From positions 124,001 through 188,000 of the forward strand of contig NZ_JBCNJT010000001.1 in the NCBI RefSeq assembly GCF_039596395.1: a DNA stretch of 64,000 nucleotides, given 5' to 3'. Under the pieces are notes generated by a model. That model was given only the letters and a program-made list of their open reading frames with translations. It was not told the origin of the DNA and searched no databases. The DNA comes from Fluviicola sp. (GTDB lineage Bacteria; Bacteroidota; Bacteroidia; Flavobacteriales_D; Crocinitomicaceae). Made by a program: the position numbers and the translations under genes. This document shows positions 8,361-16,987 of the stretch, in pieces (positions within the stretch are counted from its first letter, which is position 1; each line of letters opens with the position of its first letter).

Positions 8361-9241
8361 TATTTTGAAATGAAAACCTTTTTCATGGTCATGTTGTTAT
8401 CAACCGAAACATTCACCATGTAAATTCCGCTGTTCAATTCATTGTCCAGTCTTACGGAAAGCGCGCTTTCTCCTGCGCTTACATTTCCCAGTTTTTCAGT
8501 GAAAACAGATTTTCCGCTCAGGTCTACTACATTTACGAAAACAGATCCGTCTATTTTGCTGTTCAAGTGGATATTCAATGAATTCGTAGCAGCCTGGTAA
8601 CCGATCTGTGTTTCCAGGTTGGCTGAAACCTCCTTGATTCCTGCTTGTGAACCGAATACGTGCTGTGAAGTGCGGATAACATCTCCGTCATCGCTGCTGC
8701 TGTTGTTTGTTTGGTTCGTTGCCAGATAGAAGGTCACGTTTCCAACATTGGTAGCCGGTGAAGTCCAGTTAAACGTCCAGCTGGTTAAACTGGTTCCTGC
8801 CAGTTTGTGTGTAACGCGCGATTTTCCTCCGGATGTAATCGTTTTCGTATGCGTAGCATCTGTAATCGTCCAAGTACCTGCAACCGTATTGTTCGGGTTC
8901 AAAGCCACGATTTCGAATCCGTTTTTGATATTGGTAGTGGCCATGCTGACCTGAACCTGGTATGTAGTACTTGTTTCATATTCCGTTACCGGGTTTCCGC
9001 CAAGCGATAAAGTCACGTTATTGAATCCGGAGCCGCTTTGTACTGTTCCCGAATGGCATTGCGTACATACACCGTCACCGGGAGCACCTGTTCTTCCGCC
9101 CGGGCTTCCTGCCTGGTTGAACGAATGGAAATCTTTACTGAAATTTTTAACCGTTTGAGCGGATTGGTTCCCGGAGAAACTCAATAGTAAGCCTGATGCT
9201 GCTACTAATCCGATGTATACGTAATTTTTAGTCATAATCAT
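8360..9241 (-). CDS. Secreted choice-of-anchor V (Reeler-like) protein with CxxCH and T9SS domain
   Basis: 293 aa (an ATG two codons later is equally possible). A signal peptide (YVYIGLVAASGLLLSFSG) is followed by GSPGGRTGAPGDGVCTQCHSG, with C59-C62-H63 forming a c-type haem site. Next comes a beta-rich domain (VTEYETSTTYQVQVSM ... FEIVALNPNNTVAGTW ... LTSWTFNWTSPA) of the choice-of-anchor V/Reeler type, and a T9SS type A sorting domain (IHLNSKIDGSVFVNVVDLSGKSVFTEK ... GIYMVNVSVDNNMTMKKVFISK). Last gene of the 11661-8360 operon. Secretion through T9SS with a haem motif suggests a surface redox role (inference). Confidence 0.82.
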   Translation of the reverse strand: MIMTKNYVYIGLVAASGLLLSFSGNQSAQTVKNFSKDFHSFNQAGSPGGRTGAPGDGVCTQCHSGTVQSGSGFNNVTLSLGGNPVTEYETSTTYQVQVSMATTNIKNGFEIVALNPNNTVAGTWTITDATHTKTITSGGKSRVTHKLAGTSLTSWTFNWTSPATNVGNVTFYLATNQTNNSSSDDGDVIRTSQHVFGSQAGIKEVSANLETQIGYQAATNSLNIHLNSKIDGSVFVNVVDLSGKSVFTEKLGNVSAGESALSVRLDNELNSGIYMVNVSVDNNMTMKKVFISK

Positions 9242-9347
9242 TTTTTATTGGAAGTAGTTTTTCGTTTGCTCCAAATGTAATTCGATGCGTACAGTTTACT
9301 GTTATGAAATTGCCGCGATAAGTTTTGAATTTCCGGAGCCGGACTAT

Positions 9348-9713
9348 CTAATTCTGTAATTTTCCCTGCTCCATCCAGCATTGAAATTGCTGGATCAATG
9401 AATCCGGAAGTGCCGGTCCTCCCTGCGGCATTAATTCCGGCGTTCCGCGCATGGCCTGAATCATCGCTTCCGCATTTGCCGAGATTTCCGCGTGGTTGGA
9501 GAGCGTTGGTGAAGTTCCCGCCCCGGCTCCATGGCATGAAGCGCAGTTTGCATCAATCATCGGAGCGATTTGTGCGCTGAACGAAATGGTACTGCTGCAA
9601 GTTACCTCGGGAAGAGGTACAGGTGCTTTTGCCTTCGTACATGCGCTCGGAAGAAATAATGCCAAAACGGCCATGCTGCCAAATGCCAGGAAAATAGAAA
9701 CTGTTTTTTTCAT
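9348..9713 (-). CDS. Small c-type cytochrome lipoprotein
   Basis: 121 aa. MKKTVSIFLAFGSMAVLALFLPSAC is a lipoprotein signal with C25 as the lipidated residue. The mature part has FSAQIAPMIDANCASCHGAGAG, with C57-C60-H61 as a haem c site, and a later MPQGG that could supply the Met ligand. About 90 mature residues is short but normal for class I cytochromes. Its start codon lies directly after the stop of the four-helix membrane protein (TAAATG), so the two are co-translated. Likely a periplasmic or outer-membrane electron carrier. Confidence 0.8.
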   Translation of the reverse strand: MKKTVSIFLAFGSMAVLALFLPSACTKAKAPVPLPEVTCSSTISFSAQIAPMIDANCASCHGAGAGTSPTLSNHAEISANAEAMIQAMRGTPELMPQGGPALPDSLIQQFQCWMEQGKLQN

Positions 9714-10118
9714 TTATTTAATAAATAAAGGTTTAAAGGTCATCCATGAAAGTGCCGGAATGAACACAAACGGAATCAGATAACCTTTGAAATAATCGAT
9801 CATTGCCATGGAGTCTTCATTCTTAAACTCGGGATCATTCATGGTAAAGACATAGAATACCAGCGAAACGGAAAATCCCGACAAGATGAAATTGCAGGTA
9901 AAGGATGCTGCGGATTTGTTTTTGACCAGCGCATAAATGACAGCTCCCAGAATACTGATTCCAAGAGTAATCATTGCGGAAAAACAGAGCAGGTGCCAGT
10001 AACCGCTTACTTCTGTGAAATCTGCGATCATATTCTTATAAACGGAAGAATAGATCCAGGATATCAACGAAGCAAACAGGCCTGCAATGACTGCCAGGAA
10101 GAAGAAGCGTTTGAACAT
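9714..10118 (-). CDS. Four-helix membrane protein of unknown function
   Basis: 134 aa with four hydrophobic segments (FFFLAVIAGLFASLISWIYS; LLCFSAMITLGISILGAVIYAL; FTCNFILSGFSVSLVFYVF; GYLIPFVFIPALSWMTF). No motif recognised. It sits tightly between yceI (4 bp) and the cytochrome lipoprotein, and so is part of the same operon. Possibly a membrane partner of the cytochrome. Confidence 0.65.
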   Translation of the reverse strand: MFKRFFFLAVIAGLFASLISWIYSSVYKNMIADFTEVSGYWHLLCFSAMITLGISILGAVIYALVKNKSAASFTCNFILSGFSVSLVFYVFTMNDPEFKNEDSMAMIDYFKGYLIPFVFIPALSWMTFKPLFIK

Positions 10119-10122
10119 CGTA

Positions 10123-10668
10123 TTACTTTTCAGTTACCGGAATGGAGTAGGAAATATTCATGATGTCCGGAACGGCATCGCTTTTGTGCCCTACACCGTA
10201 ATCAATGCGGTTAACGGTAAATTTCCCGCTAAATGTCAAATCATTCCCGGATTTGGAAACCGCAGCAGGAATCTTTTTCTCCTTGGTAATACCTTTCATT
10301 GTTAGTTTTCCGGTAATGGAATACCCGTCTCCGGCTCTTTCCACTTTGGAAGAAACAAATTTGATGGTCGGATACTTGTCGGCTTCGAACCACTCGGAAG
10401 TTTGAGCCTTTTTGTTCTGCATCGAGTTTCCGGTATTGATGGAATTCACATCGATGGTCAGATCGAATTTGGAATTCGCCAAGTCATTCTCGTCAAATTT
10501 GATCGTTCCTTTGGCTTTTTTGAATTCACCGGATGGATCTTTACTCTTAAAAGCAATCGTAAAACCTTCTTTGAAGACGTAATCTTTCGATGCTGTCATG
10601 GTTACAAATGCCGAACCTGCGAATAAGCAGATTGCTAAAGCTGGATACACTAATTTTTTCATAATCAT
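10123..10668 (-). CDS. YceI-family periplasmic protein
   Basis: 181 aa with a signal peptide (MKKLVYPALAICLFAGSAFVTM). The lipocalin-like YceI pattern is complete: GEFKKAKGTIKFDENDLANSKFDLTIDVNSINTGN, SEWFEADKYPTIKFVSSKVE, GKLTMKGITKEKKIP, KFTVNRIDYGVG. YceI proteins bind polyisoprenoid or other lipids in the periplasm; some are linked to quinone or cytochrome systems. Its operon partners here include two haem-motif proteins. A second, leaderless YceI is at 27228-27746. Confidence 0.9.
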   Translation of the reverse strand: MIMKKLVYPALAICLFAGSAFVTMTASKDYVFKEGFTIAFKSKDPSGEFKKAKGTIKFDENDLANSKFDLTIDVNSINTGNSMQNKKAQTSEWFEADKYPTIKFVSSKVERAGDGYSITGKLTMKGITKEKKIPAAVSKSGNDLTFSGKFTVNRIDYGVGHKSDAVPDIMNISYSIPVTEK

Positions 10669-10676
10669 TTATTTAA

Positions 10677-10745
10677 ATAGTTCAAATGTTCAATGGTTCA
10701 AATAGTATTGAACTTTTTGAACAGTTTTTAACCTGTTGAACTTTC
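10677..10745. repeat. GTTCAA / TTGAAC inverted array between operon genes
   Basis: Three TTCAA-type units (10681-10702) are followed by three reversed TTGAAC-type units (10709-10742), so the region can fold on itself. It lies just after the stop of the DUF5777 gene and ends in TTGAACTTTCT, the same end as the array at 44581-44616. Confidence 0.55.
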
Positions 10746-10746
10746 T

Positions 10747-11661
10747 TTACTGTCCGAACTCGAACTTTCTTCCGATGCAAAAACCAATCCTAAATTGACC
10801 TTTCAGCCAATTGTCGTAAGTATTGGTAATAAATTGAGTTTCTCCGAATCCTCTTGCGTTTGTAAGGTAAATGGTGAAATTGTGCCCGAAAGTCAGCCAT
10901 TCTACAGCGAAACCGAGGCTGTTGAAGTTTTGTTTACGCATACCTTTATCCTGGAAAACCTGGTAGTATTCGACCATGATTCCCAGACGTTGTGTGATGG
11001 ACCAGCGCATGGCCCCACCCAATGCGAACAGCGTATTCTGATCATCTGCCGCTACATAATTCCGGTGAACCATTGTTGGCATAACGGCCAAACTTACCAA
11101 ATTACCAAACTTGCGGGCAATGTTCAATTGAGCGGAGTAGGAAAAACGGTATTCCTGTTTCGGGAAATGAGCAACCGCATAAATATCCGGAAGTGCCTTC
11201 ATATATGTGTAGAACATGCTTCCTGTTACTGCCAGAGAGATCGGCATTCCTTTTTTCTTTTGCTGCAAAATGCGGTATTTTCCGAATCCGTCGAGCAATG
11301 AGCGGTAAGGTGTTCCTGTTCCTTTGCTTCGTCCTACACCAATCATCAAATTATTGGTAATTCCGTATTCGAATCCCAGGCGGATATCACTCGAATTATC
11401 AAATCCGAACCAGTTTTGCACACCGCCGTTTGAACCTGCCAGATCCCCGAAACGGTGTTCCACACGAAATTCCAGGACTCCTTTTCGCAAGCATTCCACG
11501 GAATGACCGCTTACAATGCGTGTCGACTGAAATGTTTGTTCTACGAGGTTGTCATCGACTGAAGTTTCGGTTTCTACCGCTTCCGTCGAGTCGGTTTCCT
11601 GTGCAATAGAAAAATGTGAAAAACAGCATGCTGCCCCAATAAATAATAGCCTTTGAATCAT
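10747..11661 (-). CDS. DUF5777-family outer-membrane beta-barrel protein
   Basis: 304 aa with signal peptide (MIQRLLFIGAACCFSHFSIAQ) and a Glu/Thr-rich linker. After it comes alternating beta-barrel sequence: GVLEFRVEHRFGDLAG, SDIRLGFEYGITNNLMIGVGRSKGTGTPYRSLLDGFGKYRILQ, and the C-terminal QFRIGFCIGRKFEFGQ. This matches DUF5777 (beta-barrel) proteins that in Bacteroidota are found with YceI and cytochrome genes, exactly the neighbourhood here. First gene of the operon. Function unknown; possibly an outer-membrane conduit or anchor for the haem proteins (inference). Confidence 0.78.
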   Translation of the reverse strand: MIQRLLFIGAACCFSHFSIAQETDSTEAVETETSVDDNLVEQTFQSTRIVSGHSVECLRKGVLEFRVEHRFGDLAGSNGGVQNWFGFDNSSDIRLGFEYGITNNLMIGVGRSKGTGTPYRSLLDGFGKYRILQQKKKGMPISLAVTGSMFYTYMKALPDIYAVAHFPKQEYRFSYSAQLNIARKFGNLVSLAVMPTMVHRNYVAADDQNTLFALGGAMRWSITQRLGIMVEYYQVFQDKGMRKQNFNSLGFAVEWLTFGHNFTIYLTNARGFGETQFITNTYDNWLKGQFRIGFCIGRKFEFGQ

Positions 11662-11826
11662 TTTAGTCTTTTTCTTTGGTCGCCAAGATAATATTTACCC
11701 TGATAAATAACTACGTTTTTAATACAGAATTGAGCGGATGGTTGGAATGCTTTTTTAAAATTACTCTACTTTGTTGATAGGAAACAGGGAACAAACTAGG
11801 AATCCTAAAATAAAAAAAATCCTTTT

Positions 11827-11855
11827 TTGAGAGTCCGGTTTAATTACTAAGTTTG
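11827..11855 (+). promoter_or_regulatory. Promoter of the duplicated lipoprotein gene
   Basis: TTG at 11827-11829 and an exact TAnnTTTG box, TAAGTTTG, at 11848-11855, spaced 18 bp. The predicted leader is about 20 nt before the TTG start at 11878. Confidence 0.6.
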
Positions 11856-11877
11856 TAATACTGAAACTGATAAGAGT

Positions 11878-12660
11878 TTGAAAAACTTTCTGACTTGCGT
11901 ATTTGTATTGCTTTTCCTGAATGCCTGTTCAGGAAGTCAATGGGTGGTCCTGGAATGGAAATTTAAGGGAATAGAGCCCGGATACGACCATCCGAACAGA
12001 AGTAAAGTCACCGTTGACGGAGTTGATTTACCTGCTTCCGATTCCTGTCGTCAAAGTAGCGGCGGTACTTATTCTTTAAAGCTTTCAAAAACGGTTCATC
12101 GCATCAGGTTGGTAAACGAGGCTTACTACAAAGGCCGGTGGGTGGAGCATACTTTCGAAAACGGGTTCAGTATCAATGCGATATGTGAATTCGAAGTGAA
12201 CGCCAAAGAAGTTTCCAAAGTGTTGATCGAATTTAACCTGAACAATTCGGAGTGTTCCATAGTTCGTTTTGGTCCGGATGGCAATAAACTATCGAAGAAA
12301 AATCCTGTTTTCAAAGGAAAACATTATCCGATGACCGTCGACTGGAAATTTATCAATGTTGAAAAAGGATACGATCATCCTTCCCGCATGCTGGTTTTCG
12401 TGGATGATATGGAATATGGTTCCTCTGTTCAATCGGTGGAAAGTACCGGGGGGAATTTTACAATCAACATTCCCAAAGGACAGCACCGGGTCCGGATCGT
12501 GAACCAGTCTTTTGTGAAAGGAGTGTGGCAGGATCACAAGATCATCAACAATTATTCGCTGGATGCGGTCTTTGAGAAATCGTTGAATGTGAGAAAAGCG
12601 GTTCGGGTGACGTTGGTCATCGATCTGAATAATGAGCAGACAGTAAACCGATGGGAATAA
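11878..12660 (+). CDS. Lipoprotein with two homologous domains
   Basis: 260 aa read from a TTG at 11878, which gives a textbook lipoprotein signal MKNFLTCVFVLLFLNAC (C17). The mature protein is an internal duplication. Half one: WKFKGIEPGYDHPNRSKVTVDGVD ... GGTYSLKLSKTVHRIRLVNEAYYKGRWVEH. Half two: WKFINVEKGYDHPSRMLVFVDDME ... GGNFTINIPKGQHRVRIVNQSFVKGVWQDH. Each half ends in a beta strand before LNN. The repeat looks like a beta-sandwich of about 120 residues. Family not recognised. The good promoter and terminator support it as a single-gene unit. Confidence 0.72.
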   Translation: MKNFLTCVFVLLFLNACSGSQWVVLEWKFKGIEPGYDHPNRSKVTVDGVDLPASDSCRQSSGGTYSLKLSKTVHRIRLVNEAYYKGRWVEHTFENGFSINAICEFEVNAKEVSKVLIEFNLNNSECSIVRFGPDGNKLSKKNPVFKGKHYPMTVDWKFINVEKGYDHPSRMLVFVDDMEYGSSVQSVESTGGNFTINIPKGQHRVRIVNQSFVKGVWQDHKIINNYSLDAVFEKSLNVRKAVRVTLVIDLNNEQTVNRWE

Positions 12661-12700
12661 AATAAGTAGGGGCGGAAAATTTTCCGCCCCTACTTATTTT
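12661..12700. terminator. 38-bp perfect palindrome, bidirectional terminator
   Basis: From 12661 to 12698 the sequence is its own reverse complement: AATAAGTAGGGGCGGAAAA then the mirror image, with no loop. It begins directly after the stop at 12660, with U-rich ends on both strands, and lies between the lipoprotein and accA stops. It shares its GTAGGGGCG core with other hairpins in the window. Confidence 0.75.
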
Positions 12701-12717
12701 TCATAAATTCCTCTGTG

Positions 12718-13674
12718 TTATCCGTTCCAAACACCCATTGAGTTGAATTTCTCAATGCGTTCTTCGATCCGTTGTTCCGGCGTTTTTTCGTCCAGTTCTT
12801 TTAAGTATTCAATGATTTTATTCTTCACGTTTTCAAAACTTGCTTCCTGGTCTCTGTGAGCTCCTGCAAGCGGTTCTTCGATTACGTCGTCAACCAGTTT
12901 CAGGCGCTTCATATCCGAACTGGTCAGTTTCAATGCTTCAGCAGCTTTTTCCTTGAAATCCCATGATCTCCACAAGATGGAAGAACAAGATTCCGGAGAA
13001 ATAACGGAGTACCAGGTGTTTTCCAACATCACTACTTTATCTCCGACACCGATTCCCAAAGCTCCACCGGATGCACCTTCACCGATGATGATACAAATTA
13101 CCGGAACTTTCAATTGCATCATTTCATAAATGTTGCGTGCAATTGCTTCACCTTGTCCTCTTTCTTCTGCTTCCAGTCCTGGGAAAGCTCCCGGAGTGTC
13201 GATGAACGTTACGATCGGCTTATTGAATTTCTCCGCCATTTTCATCAGGCGTAAAGCCTTGCGGTATCCTTCCGGATTCGGCATCCCGAAATTACGGTAC
13301 TGGCGCATTTTCGTGTTAATCCCTTTTTGCTGACCGATAAACATGACCGTTCTTCCGTCAAGCAAACCAAAACCTCCGATCATTGCCTTGTCGTCCTTCA
13401 CCGTTCTGTCACCGTGCAATTCCTGGAAGGAAAAACCGGTAATAGCATTGATATAAGCCAATGTATAAGGTCTGTCGGGATGACGTGACAACTGAACGCG
13501 CTGCCAGGGAGTCAACTTACTGAATATTTCTTTCGTTTTTTTGGTGAGTGCCTCTTCCAGATCATGGATCTTATCGGTCATATCGACACCTGTGCTGTTG
13601 CCGATCTCACGCGTTTGTTCAATTTGTTCTTCTAAAGCCTTTAAAGGTTCTTCAAAATCTAAATATGTGGACAT
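12718..13674 (-). CDS. accA: Acetyl-CoA carboxylase carboxyltransferase subunit alpha
   Basis: 318 aa, the normal AccA length. It has the N-terminal coiled region ([24 protein letters not shown]), [12 protein letters not shown], the oxyanion-hole and CoA region ([32 protein letters not shown]), [15 protein letters not shown] and the Bacteroidota-type [13 protein letters not shown]. It transfers carboxyl from biotin to acetyl-CoA with AccD, the first step of fatty acid synthesis. Divergent from ispE over 59 bp. Confidence 0.97.
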   Translation of the reverse strand: MSTYLDFEEPLKALEEQIEQTREIGNSTGVDMTDKIHDLEEALTKKTKEIFSKLTPWQRVQLSRHPDRPYTLAYINAITGFSFQELHGDRTVKDDKAMIGGFGLLDGRTVMFIGQQKGINTKMRQYRNFGMPNPEGYRKALRLMKMAEKFNKPIVTFIDTPGAFPGLEAEERGQGEAIARNIYEMMQLKVPVICIIIGEGASGGALGIGVGDKVVMLENTWYSVISPESCSSILWRSWDFKEKAAEALKLTSSDMKRLKLVDDVIEEPLAGAHRDQEASFENVKNKIIEYLKELDEKTPEQRIEERIEKFNSMGVWNG

Positions 13675-13733
13675 AATTGCTATTTTGAGGGGCGAAATTT
13701 ACGAAAATAGTTCGCATCTATTAATTTTACGTC

Positions 13734-14537
13734 ATGATTAATTTTCCAACATGCAAAATAAATCTGGGTTTACACATCCTGGGAAGACGCGATGACGGCT
13801 ACCACGATGTGGAAACTGCCATGTTGGAACTTCCTCTCTACGATATCCTGGAGTTTGTTGAAAGTGAAGAGCCTGCTTTTATCACATCCGGACTGGAAAT
13901 TCCCGGATCGGGGAATTTGGTTCTGAATGCTGAAGCTGTATTCCGGAAGTACAAATCGTTTCCGAAACTCTCTTTTCATTTGCATAAACTCATTCCGATG
14001 GGAGGTGGTTTGGGTGGTGGTTCTTCCGATGCTGCATTTGCTCTAAAAATGATGCGTGACAGATATTTGCCCGGTATTCCGAATGAAGTGTTGAAAGAAA
14101 TGGCTGCCACAATCGGTTCGGATTGCGCTTTTTTTATCGATGGAGGAATCCAGTTCGCAACCGGAAGGGGAGAAGTGTTGGAACCTTTGGACCTGAACCT
14201 GAAAAATTATTTTGTGGTATTGGTAAATCTGGGAATTCACGTGTCGACAAAGGAAGCGTATGAAGGAGTAATTCCGAATCCGGACCGGACACCTTTGAGA
14301 GAAATCCTTTCGAAACCGATTCATACCTGGAAAGACCGCCTGGAAAATGATTTTGAGAAATCCGTTTTTTTGAAATACCCGGAACTGGCGAAAATTAAAC
14401 AGGATCTTTATGCACATGGCGCGGTTTATGCGTCCATGACTGGGTCCGGGTCTACTCTGTATGGGATTTTTGAATCGGAAGTTCAGGGAATTCAATGGTC
14501 AAGTCCGGTTAGTTATGAAGCGTATCTAAAGCTTTGA
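13734..14537 (+). CDS. ispE: 4-diphosphocytidyl-2-C-methyl-D-erythritol kinase
   Basis: 267 aa. N-terminal FPTCKINLGLHILGRRDDGYHDVET and the GHMP-kinase ATP loop PMGGGLGGGSSDAAFAL are clear; the C-terminal motif is MTGSGSTLYGIFES. It phosphorylates CDP-ME in the MEP pathway for isoprenoids. The start at 13734 leaves 59 bp for two divergent promoters with accA. Confidence 0.95.
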   Translation: MINFPTCKINLGLHILGRRDDGYHDVETAMLELPLYDILEFVESEEPAFITSGLEIPGSGNLVLNAEAVFRKYKSFPKLSFHLHKLIPMGGGLGGGSSDAAFALKMMRDRYLPGIPNEVLKEMAATIGSDCAFFIDGGIQFATGRGEVLEPLDLNLKNYFVVLVNLGIHVSTKEAYEGVIPNPDRTPLREILSKPIHTWKDRLENDFEKSVFLKYPELAKIKQDLYAHGAVYASMTGSGSTLYGIFESEVQGIQWSSPVSYEAYLKL

Positions 14538-14641
14538 GATTTTCTGAAAAAAATCCTGAATTTTCAAATTCACTTCTTCACAAAGATGTGAACAGATTTA
14601 ATAATAACGCATTGATTATTAGTGTTTTATTTTTTTAGGAG

Positions 14642-16897
14642 TTAGTTTTTAACAAAACTCAAATGCTCGATTTTCCCATTTGTTTCAAGCACAAAGAAAT
14701 AGGAACCATTACTCAAATTACTCACATCTATTGTCATCCCGGAAAGCTCCACCGCTTGCTTTTGTCCCAGGTTATTATATACCCCAATCAGTTTCAGATC
14801 AGAGGAACCTTTTTTTGAAAGGACCTGTACCAATTGATTTCCCGGATTCGGATAAAGGACCAGGTTCGATTCGATTTTCCATTCGTGCACAGAAGATGTA
14901 CTCAACGGATCCGCTTCGAAAAGGAATAAACCTCCCAAATCCTGCCCGACAAATAAGTTCAGGAAGCCGTTTCCATCAATGTCATTCACAAAAAAGCTGC
15001 TGTAAAGGCCAACGTCCATATTCAAATATGTGTCCGAATACAAACTGAATGTATCACCGTCCGTTAAATGCCCGTCGATGTTCCGGTAATAATTCATCTT
15101 TCCGTTATAAGCACCTACAAATAAATGAGTCGTATCATTTTCCCGGAAGAAATGCGGGGCTGCGTAACCGTCGGGCGAGGAAGAGATGTCCACTTGTCCC
15201 AAATTGGAGGTTATCAGCGTGAAAATAGGATTGGAGCTTGTTCCTGTATTTTGATAATAAGAGATTTCCCCGGTCTTTTTTCCTACGATCAAGTCCAGCA
15301 ATCCATCCTTATTCAGGTCGAAAAGTTGCGGGAATGCATAAGACAACACATTAATTGCTGTTCCGGTATTGTCTGTCAGAGAAACAGACGGTCCGAAATT
15401 CAGGTTGTTTCCCGGGCCGGCGTTATTGGTATAACGCAGCAAAGTTCCGTTTTCTCTTCCGATGATCAGATCCTGGTCGCCATCACCGTCCAGATCCCCG
15501 AAAGTTGGAACAGATCTTAATCCCAGACCAAGTGTCGAAAGCCCCAAATAGTCATTGTTTATTAGGGTGAATTCCGGGTTGGAAGCCGTTCCGGTGTTGC
15601 GGTACAATTGGAATGCGGATTCCAAAGCCAAAGTCGGTTTGTAACGTATCAAAGTGGCTACCAGCAGATCTTTCAATCCGTCGCCGTTTTCATCCACCAA
15701 TACCGGAATACTTCCCAGGCCGTTTTCAATCATGTCTTTCTGCAGGAAGTTGTTTTCCTGGAAAACGAAATTCGGAAGGGCGTTTGTGCCGGTATTTTTG
15801 AAAAATTGCACGCTGTTCTGGTTTTCGGAAACTGTCCGGGCATTGGGAGCGATGATTAAATCTTTCTTTCCATCGAAATCCACGTCTTCCCAATAAATAG
15901 CCGGGAAAAGTTGCATGAATCCGGGATTGGCGGCAGAGGGATAATCGTGAGTTTGGCTGATCATGGCGGAGTTGGTGTTTGGCGCGGTTCCGCCGTTCAT
16001 CAATAAGGTAATTCCCGGGTAGGAAACATCGCCCAGGATCAGGTCCATTACTCCGTTGTTATTGACATCGATTGCTAGTAGAGTAGATCCGGAGTGACGC
16101 GTAATGCTTTCGTCTTCTTCCGTTTCTTTTCCCGGCTTTGCCGGTCTCAGCGGATTCGGAACATCGCCGTTTGTACACGGATAAGCAGTTTCATTCAGGA
16201 AGAGATCGTTGCTGTTTGCATCTTCGCTGAATTTTCCCCAGCACTGATTTTTCATTACAAAGATCAGTGAGTCCGGGATTCCGTATAGCTCCATGCTCTG
16301 GTTCTGGTGATACAGCAAATTTTGTCCGCCGATGTGAAAAGTCAGCACATCAATGTCTCCGTCGAAATCCACATCCACATATGCCGGAATATCGCTCGCA
16401 CTCACGTACAGATTGGAAATATCGCCCGCATAATCTGTTTGAAGATTATCCGTAATCAACTGCCATTGTAAGCCGATGGACGTATTTCCGATGTTGCGGT
16501 AAACTTTTACGCCTCCCAGGCCATAGGTAAAAAGGTCTTTTCTCCCGTCCGAATCATAATCCACGAAAGCTGCCCGGTACTTACAGTCAGCCGGAAATTG
16601 CTCGTATCCTTTATAGATGTATTCATAGCCATGAACAGATGCGTTGACAGTATGTTTCATCAGGATGAATTCATCGGCACTGCGGTCAAAAATGACCAGG
16701 TCGTCCAGGCCGTCGAAATTGTAATCTATCGTAGAGAACTGGCCGTAGTTAATTCCGCCGGCCCATGGATTCTTTAGCGTTCTGGTTCCGTCCTTAACCG
16801 GGATATTCGGATTGTATTCGAATCCCAGATAAGTTTGTGAAAGTACCGGAAATGCGCTTATCAGTAATCCGATCAGCATCATGTAACATTTTTTCAT
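14642..16897 (-). CDS. Secreted FG-GAP/VCBS-repeat protein with T9SS domain
   Basis: 751 aa, signal peptide MKKCYMMLIGLLISAFPVLSQ. About nine FG-GAP/VCBS units carry the calcium-binding DxDxDGxxD pattern (DYNFDGLDDLVIFD, DYDSDGRKDLFTYG, DVDFDGDIDVLTFH, DVNNNGVMDLILGD, DVDFDGKKDLIIAP, DLDGDGDQDLIIGR, DLNKDGLLDLIVGK, DIDGNGFLNLFVGQ), as in integrin-like beta-propellers. A T9SS type A sorting domain ends it (LVLYPNPGNQLVQVLS ... LSNGSYFFVLETNGKIEHLSFVKN). Monocistronic. Probably a calcium-stabilised surface protein; its ligand is unknown. Confidence 0.88.
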   Translation of the reverse strand: MKKCYMMLIGLLISAFPVLSQTYLGFEYNPNIPVKDGTRTLKNPWAGGINYGQFSTIDYNFDGLDDLVIFDRSADEFILMKHTVNASVHGYEYIYKGYEQFPADCKYRAAFVDYDSDGRKDLFTYGLGGVKVYRNIGNTSIGLQWQLITDNLQTDYAGDISNLYVSASDIPAYVDVDFDGDIDVLTFHIGGQNLLYHQNQSMELYGIPDSLIFVMKNQCWGKFSEDANSNDLFLNETAYPCTNGDVPNPLRPAKPGKETEEDESITRHSGSTLLAIDVNNNGVMDLILGDVSYPGITLLMNGGTAPNTNSAMISQTHDYPSAANPGFMQLFPAIYWEDVDFDGKKDLIIAPNARTVSENQNSVQFFKNTGTNALPNFVFQENNFLQKDMIENGLGSIPVLVDENGDGLKDLLVATLIRYKPTLALESAFQLYRNTGTASNPEFTLINNDYLGLSTLGLGLRSVPTFGDLDGDGDQDLIIGRENGTLLRYTNNAGPGNNLNFGPSVSLTDNTGTAINVLSYAFPQLFDLNKDGLLDLIVGKKTGEISYYQNTGTSSNPIFTLITSNLGQVDISSSPDGYAAPHFFRENDTTHLFVGAYNGKMNYYRNIDGHLTDGDTFSLYSDTYLNMDVGLYSSFFVNDIDGNGFLNLFVGQDLGGLFLFEADPLSTSSVHEWKIESNLVLYPNPGNQLVQVLSKKGSSDLKLIGVYNNLGQKQAVELSGMTIDVSNLSNGSYFFVLETNGKIEHLSFVKN

Positions 16898-16987
16898 ATT
16901 TTTAGGCTACAATAGTTATTGTAAATTAAACCAAAACTAAAAGCAACTTCCAAGCAGATTGCCGTTTAGAAATAAAAACGTACTAAT

